The position numbers were made by a program, and so were the translations under genes. The notes beneath the pieces are model-generated. The model did no database searches. It saw nothing but the letters and a program-made list of their open reading frames with translations, and was not told where the DNA came from. 7,662 bases of DNA from JAMWZF01 sp041628615 (lineage in GTDB: Bacteria > Pseudomonadota > Alphaproteobacteria > Rhodobacterales > Rhodobacteraceae), in contig JBFKOW010000162.1 of the NCBI GenBank assembly GCA_041628615.1, forward strand, positions 1 through 7,662, given 5' to 3'. Of this stretch, positions 1 through 4,993 are shown piece by piece; position 1 is the first letter of the stretch; each line of letters opens with the position of its first letter.

Positions 1-2
1 AC

Positions 3-542
3 CTCGGCGACGCGGGGGTGCAGGCGCTCGCCGGCGACGGCTATGTCGTGCACCTTGTCGGGGACGTGCCTTCGGTCGCGGGTCCGGCCGCGGCCCGGTC
101 CGATCTGACGGACCGGCTGTATGCCTCGACTGGCCCGAAGGCAGGCGAAACCGGCAAGACCGGCGGACCGACCTCGGAGCGCCGGCCGCGCGGCGGGACC
201 GCGACGATGACCGCCGAGGAAAGGCTGCTGCGGGCGATCTTCGGCGAGAAGGTTCCGGCCGACGGGGAGACCGCCGACCGGGACCGGGTCGCGGATCGGT
301 TCCAGGTCCTCGAACTGCCGCTGCGCGAGGCGCGGGAAGCCTTCGAACGCGCCTACCTGGACGCACAACTCGACCGCTTCGAGGGCGACCTGAGCCGGAT
401 CGCGGCGCATGTCGGGATGGAGCGCGGCGCGTTCGAGCGCAAGCTGCGGACGCTCGGCTTGGCGGCGGATCGGGACGCCGGCGCCGAGGCGGAGGAGACC
501 CCGGCCGCCGCCCAGCGCAGCCAGCGAGAGGATCCCGCCTAG
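3..542 (+). CDS. C-terminal part of a regulator with an NtrX-like Fis-type helix-turn-helix (5' end outside window)
   Basis: The frame is open from the left edge, so the gene begins upstream; a GTG at 18 and an ATG at 207 are possible internal starts but neither has a convincing ribosome site. About 179 residues are visible. The segment encoded at about 315-461 (LPLREAREAFERAYL, then a turn with VGMERGAFERKLRTLGL) closely resembles the C-terminal Fis-like DNA-binding domain of NtrX and NtrC-family regulators, whose usual form is LPLREARExFEREYL...GMERSALHRKLKSLGV. In NtrX this domain follows a sigma-54 AAA+ domain ending in a WPGNVRQL-type signature. Here the preceding 100 residues are a Gly/Ala/Pro/Thr-rich linker with no such motif, and the other two forward frames do not restore one. 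The linker contains LLRAIFGEK (225-251). After the HTH comes a 25-residue Ala/Glu-rich tail. Likely a DNA-binding transcription factor; target and signal are unknown. The stop overlaps that of the convergent MoxR gene. Confidence 0.6.
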   Translation, partial: LGDAGVQALAGDGYVVHLVGDVPSVAGPAAARSDLTDRLYASTGPKAGETGKTGGPTSERRPRGGTATMTAEERLLRAIFGEKVPADGETADRDRVADRFQVLELPLREAREAFERAYLDAQLDRFEGDLSRIAAHVGMERGAFERKLRTLGLAADRDAGAEAEETPAAAQRSQREDPA

Positions 543-1378
543 CGCTCGCCCCGCGCCATGAAGGCCAGCCGCTCGAACAGCGCCACGTCCTGTTCGTTCT
601 TCAGCAGCGCGCCGTGCAGCCGGGGCAGGGCGCTGCGGCCGTCGCGGCGCAGGTCCTCGGGGCTCAGGTCCTCGGCCAGCAGCAGCTTGAGCCAGTCCAG
701 CACCTCGGAGGTCGAGGGCTTCTTCTTCAGGCCCTGCTGGTCGCGGATCTCGTAGAACCGGGTCAGGGCGGCGGTCAGAAGCTCGGACTTGATGCCGGGG
801 TGATGGACCTCGACGATGGCCTTCAGCGTGTCGAGATCGGGAAACCGGATGTAGTGGAAGAAACACCGGCGCAGGAAGGCGTCGGGCAGTTCCTTCTCGT
901 TGTTCGAGGTGATGATGACCACCGGTCTGTGCCGGGCGCGGATCGTGTCGCCGGTCTCGTAGACGTGGAACTCCATCCGGTCGAGTTCCTGCAGCAGGTC
1001 GTTCGGGAACTCGATGTCGGCCTTGTCGATCTCGTCGATCAGCAGGACCACGCGGGACTCGGCCTCGAAGGCCTGCCAGAGCTTGCCCTTGCGGATGTAG
1101 TTGCGCACGTCGTGGACCCGTTCGTCGCCGAGCTGGCTGTCGCGCAGGCGGCTGACCGCGTCGTACTCGTAGAGGCCCTGGTGGGCGCGGGTGGTGGACT
1201 TCACGTGCCACTCGATCAGCGGCGCATCGAGGCTGGCGGCGACCTGCCGGGCCAGTTCGGTCTTGCCGGTGCCGGGCTCTCCCTTCACCAGCAGCGGACG
1301 CTCCAGCGTGATCGCGGCGTTCACGGCGACGGTCAGGTCGTCGGTGGCGACGTAGCTGTCGGTCGAGGAAAATCGCAT
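539..1378 (-). CDS. MoxR-family AAA+ ATPase
   Basis: A 279-residue cytoplasmic ATPase of the MoxR/CoxD/NorQ group, which acts as a chaperone-like remodeller that activates or inserts cofactors into partner enzymes, usually with a VWA-domain protein. Visible motifs: Walker A GEPGTGKT at residues 33-40, Walker B VVLLIDE at 110-116, sensor-1 region IITSNN at 155-160, and a paired arginine (LRRC, 170-171) in the arginine-finger position. The C-terminal lid continues to a complete end (LLKNEQDVALFERLAFMARGER). The start at 1378 (MRFSSTDSYVATDDL) is chosen because conservation with the family begins there. The frame is open further upstream to 1522, and an ATG at 1399 is also possible, but the extra sequence looks non-conserved. 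The family's usual downstream partner, a VWA (CoxE-like) gene, is not here: the next gene is on the opposite strand and its stop codon overlaps. Substrate unknown. Confidence 0.92.
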   Translation of the reverse strand: MRFSSTDSYVATDDLTVAVNAAITLERPLLVKGEPGTGKTELARQVAASLDAPLIEWHVKSTTRAHQGLYEYDAVSRLRDSQLGDERVHDVRNYIRKGKLWQAFEAESRVVLLIDEIDKADIEFPNDLLQELDRMEFHVYETGDTIRARHRPVVIITSNNEKELPDAFLRRCFFHYIRFPDLDTLKAIVEVHHPGIKSELLTAALTRFYEIRDQQGLKKKPSTSEVLDWLKLLLAEDLSPEDLRRDGRSALPRLHGALLKNEQDVALFERLAFMARGER

Positions 1379-1458
1379 CGGTTCGGCCCCATTGTCCATC
1401 TGGCGGACACTAACAGGCCGCGCATGGGCCGCAACCGGTCGGAATCTGTCAAGTTGTG

Positions 1459-1473
1459 AACACGGAAGGTGTT
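1459..1473. repeat. Short inverted repeat AACAC-N5-GTGTT between moxR and dksA
   Basis: A 5-bp perfect dyad (1459-1463 and 1469-1473) with a GGAAG spacer lies in the gap between the divergent moxR and dksA genes. It could be an operator half-site pair or the stem of a weak hairpin, since TTC follows. Five base pairs can occur by chance, so the function is uncertain. Confidence 0.25.
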
Positions 1474-1485
1474 TTCTGGGGGTGA

Positions 1486-1501
1486 CAAGGCAAGCGCCTT
1501 G
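1486..1501. repeat. Inverted repeat CAAGGC-AAGC-GCCTTG upstream of dksA
   Basis: A perfect 6-bp dyad with a 4-nt centre lies about 90 bp before the chosen dksA start. It may be an operator or a small RNA hairpin in the dksA leader. GTGACA (1482-1487) followed by AGTAAA (1504-1509) at 16-bp spacing would put the dyad inside a possible promoter spacer, but the -10 match is poor, so this is only a suggestion. Confidence 0.35.
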
Positions 1502-1577
1502 CGAGTAAACGGGGCGCAACAAAGGGGGTCAGGGTTATGGCCGGAGATATGAGTGTGGTGCCGGGGCGCAACGTCGC

Positions 1578-1585
1578 AGAGGGAG
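1578..1585 (+). promoter_or_regulatory. Ribosome binding site of dksA
   Basis: AGAGGGAG ends five bases before the ATG at 1591. It supports that start over the in-frame ATG at 1537, which has its own purine-rich stretch (AAAGGGGG at 1521-1528) about 8 bases upstream. Residues encoded from 1591 resemble known DksA N-termini of this group, while the 18 codons from 1537 do not. Confidence 0.6.
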
Positions 1586-1590
1586 CAGAC

Positions 1591-2013
1591 ATGAAAGCAG
1601 AAGTTTTCCTGCCGGACGATTACCGTCCGGCCGAAGACGAACCGTTCATGAACGAGCGGCAGCTGGAATACTTCCGCCGCAAGCTGCTCAACTGGAAGGC
1701 CGAGATCCTCGAGGACAGCCGGGACACGATCACCGGCATGAAGGATCAGACCCGGAACATCCCCGACATCGCCGACCGCGCCAGCGAGGAGACCGACCGC
1801 GCCCTCGAACTGCGCACCCGCGACCGGCAGCGCAAGCTGGTCGCCAAGATCGACTCCGCCCTGCGCCGGATCGACGACGGCGAATACGGCTACTGCGAGA
1901 TCACCGGCGAGCCGATCTCGCTGCGCCGGCTCGACGCCCGCCCGATCGCGACCATGAGCCTCGAGGCGCAGGAGCGCCACGAGCGGCGCGAGAAGGTCCA
2001 CCGGGACGACTGA
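1591..2013 (+). CDS. dksA: RNA polymerase-binding transcription factor DksA
   Basis: A 140-residue DksA/TraR-family protein that enters the secondary channel of RNA polymerase and, with ppGpp, adjusts promoter choice in the stringent response. The N-terminal part through about residue 95 is the long coiled-coil. Its tip shows the key DxxDxA signature as D59, D62 and A64 in IPDIADRAS, matching D71, D74 and A76 of the E. coli protein. The C-terminal globular region has GEYGYCEITGEPISLRRLDARP. Of the four zinc cysteines of E. coli DksA only the first remains (C102); the other positions are T105, S123 and A126, so a classic C4 zinc site is not possible. Such single-cysteine DksA proteins are known from Rhodobacter sphaeroides and remain functional. 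The monooxygenase gene begins 15 bp after the stop, which suggests co-transcription. A longer product from the ATG at 1537 cannot be excluded. Confidence 0.95.
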   Translation: MKAEVFLPDDYRPAEDEPFMNERQLEYFRRKLLNWKAEILEDSRDTITGMKDQTRNIPDIADRASEETDRALELRTRDRQRKLVAKIDSALRRIDDGEYGYCEITGEPISLRRLDARPIATMSLEAQERHERREKVHRDD

Positions 2014-2028
2014 CGGATACCCGGACCG

Positions 2029-3174
2029 ATGAACGACACAGCACAGAGCGGCGCCATCGCGGGCCGCTCTGTCGCCATCGTGGGGGGCGGTATCGGCGGG
2101 CTGACCGCCGCGCTGGCGCTGGCCCGGCGCGGGGCCGAGGTCACCGTTCTCGAACAGGCGCCGGTGTTCTCCGAGGTGGGCGCGGGGCTGCAGATCTCGC
2201 CCAACGGGGCGCGGGTGCTCACGGCGCTGGGGCTTGACGACGAACTCGACGACCGGGCCATCCGCGCCGAGGCGGTGGAGCCGGTCGATGCGCTGACCGG
2301 CCGCGCGATCACCCGCTTCGACCTGCATGACCGTCCCGGCCCGCCGTTCCGCTTCATCCACCGGGCGGTGCTGATCGACATCCTCGCCGTGGCCTGCGCC
2401 GCCGCCGGGGTGACCCTTGTCAACGACGCCCGCACCGAGACCGCGCCGGAAGCCGATGTGGTGGTCGCCGCCGACGGGCTGCATTCGGTGTTCCGCGACC
2501 GGCTGAACCCGGGCACCGAGCCGTTCTTCACCGGGCAGGTGGCCTGGCGGGCGGTGGTCAAGGGCGTGCCGCTGGACGAGATCGGCGCGGTGGCGCGGGT
2601 CTGGATGGCGCCGGGCCGGCACGTGGTGACCTACCCGCTGGCCGGCGACCGGCTCAACATCGTCGCGGTGCAGGAGCGCCGGGAATGGCGCGCCGAGGGC
2701 TGGAACCACCCGGCGGACCCGATGACCATGCGGGCGGCCTTTTCCGGGCTGACCGGCCGGATCACCGGCTGGCTGGAGCGGGTCGACCGGCCGATGGAAT
2801 GGGGCCTGTTCCGGCACCCGGTGGCGCGGGCCTGGCATGACAGACACCGCCTGGCGCTGCTGGGCGATGCGGCCCATCCGACGCTGCCCTTCCTTGCCCA
2901 GGGGGCGAATCTCGCGATCGAGGATGCCTGGGTGCTGGCCGCCGAACTGGACGCCGCGCCGGTGGCCGAGGCCTTGCCCCGCTACCAGGCCCGCCGCCGC
3001 GACCGGGTTGTCCGGGCGATCGCCGGAGCCAATGCCAACGCGGTCAACTATCACCGGGGCGGGGTGCTGCGCAGCGCTTCGCATCTCGCGCTGGGCGGGA
3101 TCGGCAAGGTCGCGCCGAACTGGTGGCTGAACCGGCTGGGCTGGCTCTACGATCACGACGTGACGTCGGAGTGA
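2029..3174 (+). CDS. Class A FAD-dependent monooxygenase (salicylate/3-hydroxybenzoate hydroxylase-like)
   Basis: A 381-residue single-component flavoprotein hydroxylase, expected to use NAD(P)H and O2 to hydroxylate an aromatic or related ring substrate in the cytoplasm. Three diagnostic motifs are present. The N-terminal Rossmann fingerprint is AIVGGGIGGL (GxGxxG at 19-24) with E42 at the end of strand 2 for the FAD ribose. The DG motif is DGLHSVFR (149-156). The GD motif is LLGDAAHPTLPF (277-288), followed by QGANLAIEDA (291-300). The order and length fit the salicylate 1-monooxygenase/3-hydroxybenzoate 6-hydroxylase group. The substrate cannot be read from sequence, and no ring-cleavage or catabolic genes are nearby. 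The ATG at 2029 has only a weak ribosome site, so translation may be coupled to dksA, which ends 15 bp before. A GC-rich hairpin follows the stop. Confidence 0.88.
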   Translation: MNDTAQSGAIAGRSVAIVGGGIGGLTAALALARRGAEVTVLEQAPVFSEVGAGLQISPNGARVLTALGLDDELDDRAIRAEAVEPVDALTGRAITRFDLHDRPGPPFRFIHRAVLIDILAVACAAAGVTLVNDARTETAPEADVVVAADGLHSVFRDRLNPGTEPFFTGQVAWRAVVKGVPLDEIGAVARVWMAPGRHVVTYPLAGDRLNIVAVQERREWRAEGWNHPADPMTMRAAFSGLTGRITGWLERVDRPMEWGLFRHPVARAWHDRHRLALLGDAAHPTLPFLAQGANLAIEDAWVLAAELDAAPVAEALPRYQARRRDRVVRAIAGANANAVNYHRGGVLRSASHLALGGIGKVAPNWWLNRLGWLYDHDVTSE

Positions 3175-3179
3175 CGCTC

Positions 3180-3198
3180 GGCCGGGCCGCGCCCGGCC
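3180..3198. terminator. GC-rich hairpin between convergent monooxygenase and xthA genes
   Basis: GGCCGGGC (3180-3187) and GCCCGGCC (3191-3198) form a perfect 8-bp stem with a 3-nt loop, 5 bases after the monooxygenase stop and 37 bases beyond the xthA stop. There is no T-tract on either side, so it is not a textbook intrinsic terminator. It may still stop or protect both convergent transcripts. Confidence 0.4.
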
Positions 3199-3235
3199 AT
3201 CGCCCCACCCGCCGTCCCGTCAGGCTGCGGGCGGT

Positions 3236-4039
3236 TCAGGCGTCCAGCTCGATCCAGACCGGCACGTGGTCCGAGGGCTTGGCCCGCCCGCGCAGGTCCT
3301 TCTCGATCCAGCAGTCCTGCAGCAGGTCGGCGGCCTGCGGCGACAGCAGGTGATGATCGATCCGGATCCCGTCATCGCGGTCCCAGGCGCCGCCCTGGTA
3401 GTCCCAGAACGAGTAGTGCCCCGGCGCCGCGGTCTGCGCCCGGAACGCCTCGGTCAGCCCGAGATGCAGCAGCCGGCGGAACGCGGCGCGGGTCTCGGGC
3501 AGGGCGAGCGCGTCCTTCGCCCAGGCCTCGGGGCGCTTCGCGTCCTCGTCCTGCGGGATCACGTTGTAGTCGCCGCAGAACACCAGCGGTTCCTCCAGCG
3601 CCAGCAACTCCGCCGCGCGGTCCCGCAGCCGCGCCATCCAGCGCAGCTTGTAGTCGTATTTCTCGCCGGGCGCCGGGTTGCCGTTGGGCAGGTAGAGGCC
3701 GCAGACCCGCACCGGCCGGCTGTCGCCGATCACCGTCGCCTCGATATAGCGGGCCTCGACGTCGTCGGCGCCGTCCCGTCCCGCGCCGGCGCCGCCCGGC
3801 AGGCCGCGCGTCACGTCCTCGAGCGGCAGCCGCGACAGCAGCGCCACCCCGTTGAAGCCCTTCTGGCCGTGGACCTCGACGCTGTAGCCCAGGTCCGAGA
3901 AATGCTCGGCCGGGAAGCCCTCGTCGACCGACTTGATCTCCTGCAGCACCGCCACGTCGGGCCGCGCCTCGGCCAGCCAGTCGGTCACCGTCTCGATCCG
4001 GGCCTTGACCCCGTTGATGTTGAAGCTGGCGATTTTCAT
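3236..4039 (-). CDS. xthA: Exodeoxyribonuclease III (AP endonuclease)
   Basis: A 267-residue member of the exonuclease III/EEP superfamily, nearly the same length as E. coli Xth (268). It cleaves DNA 5' to abasic sites, removes 3'-blocking groups and degrades 3' ends of duplex DNA in base-excision repair. All catalytic positions are present: N7 (FNINGVKAR), E34 (LQEIKS), Y116 (GLYLPNGNP), D157 and N159 (CGDYNVIP), D228 (RIDHHLL), and D257-H258 (PSDHVPVW). Residues 82-93 form a small Gly/Ala/Asp-rich surface loop (GGAGAGRDGADD) that looks like a lineage-specific insertion. The frame is open upstream to 4261, but the family start is clearly MKIASFNING at 4039. No strong ribosome site precedes it. 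It is divergent from the SRPBCC gene across 55 bp and convergent with the monooxygenase gene. Confidence 0.96.
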   Translation of the reverse strand: MKIASFNINGVKARIETVTDWLAEARPDVAVLQEIKSVDEGFPAEHFSDLGYSVEVHGQKGFNGVALLSRLPLEDVTRGLPGGAGAGRDGADDVEARYIEATVIGDSRPVRVCGLYLPNGNPAPGEKYDYKLRWMARLRDRAAELLALEEPLVFCGDYNVIPQDEDAKRPEAWAKDALALPETRAAFRRLLHLGLTEAFRAQTAAPGHYSFWDYQGGAWDRDDGIRIDHHLLSPQAADLLQDCWIEKDLRGRAKPSDHVPVWIELDA

Positions 4040-4046
4040 GGCGCCG

Positions 4047-4074
4047 ACTATGCTGATTGCGCCCGCCGCCACAA
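4047..4074 (-). promoter_or_regulatory. Possible xthA promoter giving a near-leaderless mRNA
   Basis: On the minus strand TTGTGG (4074-4069) and CATAGT (4052-4047) are separated by 16 bp, in the 55-bp gap between xthA and the SRPBCC gene. Each is a partial match to the sigma-70 consensus. Transcription would begin about one base before the xthA ATG at 4039, which would fit the lack of a clear ribosome site there. The match is weak in such GC-rich DNA. Confidence 0.22.
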
Positions 4075-4083
4075 GGCCGGGCC

Positions 4084-4092
4084 GGGAGGGGG
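4084..4092 (+). promoter_or_regulatory. Ribosome binding site of the SRPBCC gene
   Basis: The purine run GGGAGGGGG contains a GGAGG core (4085-4089) five bases before the ATG at 4095. It fixes the start there although the frame is open upstream to 3933 through the antisense of xthA. Confidence 0.6.
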
Positions 4093-4094
4093 CC

Positions 4095-4538
4095 ATGAAA
4101 TACGCCACCGAGGTCACGATCGCCGCGCCCCGCGAGGTCGTGGCGGGCCTGTTCGACGATCCGTCCCTGCTGACGGAATGGCGTCCGAACCTCGTCTCGT
4201 TCCGCCCCCTGGAGGGCGTTCCCGGCCAGCCCGGATCGACCTCGGAGGTCGTCGAGCGCATGGGCCGGCGCGAGATCCGGATGATCGAAACGATCGTGGA
4301 GCGCCGGCTGCCGGACCTTTTCGCGGCGACCTACGAGGCCGACGGGGTCTGGAACCTGGTGGAGAACCGGTTCTCCGAAGCGGGTCCGGACAGCACCCGC
4401 TGGCGGATCGACACCGAGTTCCGCTGCACCGGGCTGGTGCTGCGCCTGATGACGCTTTTCGCGCCGGGGCTGTTCCGCCGCGAGACGCTGAAGTTCCAGA
4501 ACCAGTTCAAGGACTTCGTGGAGGCCGGCGGGGCCTGA
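4095..4538 (+). CDS. SRPBCC-fold (START/polyketide cyclase-like) protein
   Basis: A 147-residue soluble protein with no signal peptide or membrane segment. The opening MKYATEVTIAAPREVVAGLFDDPSLLTEWRP is the typical start of the SRPBCC helix-grip fold: a first beta strand, then the P-x-E/R-V helix and the tryptophan after the second helix. The end (LRRETLKFQNQFKDFVE region, residues about 127-143) would be the long C-terminal helix that closes the hydrophobic cavity. Proteins of this fold bind small hydrophobic ligands such as lipids or aromatic compounds, and some are cyclases or hydrolases; no catalytic residues can be assigned here. It is divergent from xthA and converges with erpA 12 bp away, so the neighbours give no clear functional clue. 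Confidence 0.82.
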   Translation: MKYATEVTIAAPREVVAGLFDDPSLLTEWRPNLVSFRPLEGVPGQPGSTSEVVERMGRREIRMIETIVERRLPDLFAATYEADGVWNLVENRFSEAGPDSTRWRIDTEFRCTGLVLRLMTLFAPGLFRRETLKFQNQFKDFVEAGGA

Positions 4539-4550
4539 CCGCCGTCGCCT

Positions 4551-4880
4551 TCAGATCGAGAACGAGGTGCCGCAGCCGCAGGACGAGGTGGCGTTCGGGT
4601 TCTCGATCACGAACCGCGCGCCGATCAGTTCGTCCGAGAAATCGATCGTCGCCCCGGCGAGGAACGGCAGCGACACGCTGTCCACCACCACCTTCTCGCC
4701 CTGGCCTTCGAGCACGAGGTCGTCCTCGGCCGGGTCGTCGAGCGCGATCTCGTACTGGAAGCCGGAACAGCCGCCGCCCTCGACCGCGACCCGCAGCGCC
4801 TTGCCCTGGCCGGCGGCGCCGATCTCGGACAGTCGCCCGAAGGCGCGGTCGGTCACGATGGGGGGCAGGGTCAGGGACAT
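4551..4880 (-). CDS. erpA: ErpA-type iron-sulfur cluster carrier (A-type, HesB family)
   Basis: A 109-residue A-type carrier that takes up Fe-S clusters from the Suf or Isc scaffold and hands them to apo-enzymes. The three conserved ligand cysteines are all present: C38 in GGGCSGFQYEI, and C101 and C103 in the C-terminal SSCGCGTSFSI. The ending NPNATSSCGCGTSFSI closely matches ErpA rather than IscA or SufA. The length matches the family (about 107-115). The start at 4880 (MSLTLPPIVTD) is preceded by GAGG about 8 bases upstream; a longer open frame to 5012 has no family similarity. No suf or isc genes are in the window. A promoter-like pair lies just upstream on the minus strand. It is convergent with the SRPBCC gene and divergent from the alpha-glucosidase gene. 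Confidence 0.93.
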   Translation of the reverse strand: MSLTLPPIVTDRAFGRLSEIGAAGQGKALRVAVEGGGCSGFQYEIALDDPAEDDLVLEGQGEKVVVDSVSLPFLAGATIDFSDELIGARFVIENPNATSSCGCGTSFSI

Positions 4881-4904
4881 GGCGGCCTCGCGTTGCTTGT
4901 CCCA

Positions 4905-4933
4905 AAAATAGGCGCCCGGCCGCGCCCCCGCAA
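4905..4933 (-). promoter_or_regulatory. Candidate sigma-70 promoter of erpA
   Basis: On the minus strand TTGCGG (4933-4928) and TATTTT (4910-4905) are separated by exactly 17 bp, inside the 113-bp gap between erpA and the alpha-glucosidase gene. The AT-only -10 stands out in this GC-rich DNA. Transcription would start near 4898 and give a leader of about 18 bases carrying the ribosome site. I see no clear Iron-Rhodo box or IscR-like palindrome. Confidence 0.42.
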
Positions 4934-4982
4934 GCGGCGGCGGATTGCCTCTGCCGCCGGGCCGGGCCATGCAGGCGGCGAC

Positions 4983-4988
4983 AGGAGG
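4983..4988 (+). promoter_or_regulatory. Ribosome binding site of the alpha-glucosidase gene
   Basis: A perfect AGGAGG ends five bases before the ATG at 4994. This decides the start, because the same frame is open without a stop back to 3266 through unrelated genes. Confidence 0.75.
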
Positions 4989-4993
4989 CCGCG

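Noticed and set aside
1447..1452. Consensus TTGACA on the minus strand as a moxR promoter
   Set aside because: No acceptable -10 element lies 15-19 bp downstream, so it is not listed as a promoter.
1333..3156. 607-codon open frame on the - strand opposite dksA and the monooxygenase
   Set aside because: Its translation is low-complexity Arg/Gly/Pro/His-rich with no family similarity, and it is the mirror of two well-supported genes.
4938..4959. Small inverted repeat (CGGCGG / CCGCCG) before the alpha-glucosidase
   Set aside because: Six GC-only pairs around a 10-nt loop are expected by chance in this composition, and no regulator site is recognisable.
3266..4993. Very long open frame on the + strand leading in frame into the alpha-glucosidase
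   Set aside because: It runs antisense through xthA, out of frame with the SRPBCC gene and antisense to erpA, has Arg/Pro-rich composition, and the real start with AGGAGG is at 4994. Lack of stops is due to high GC.
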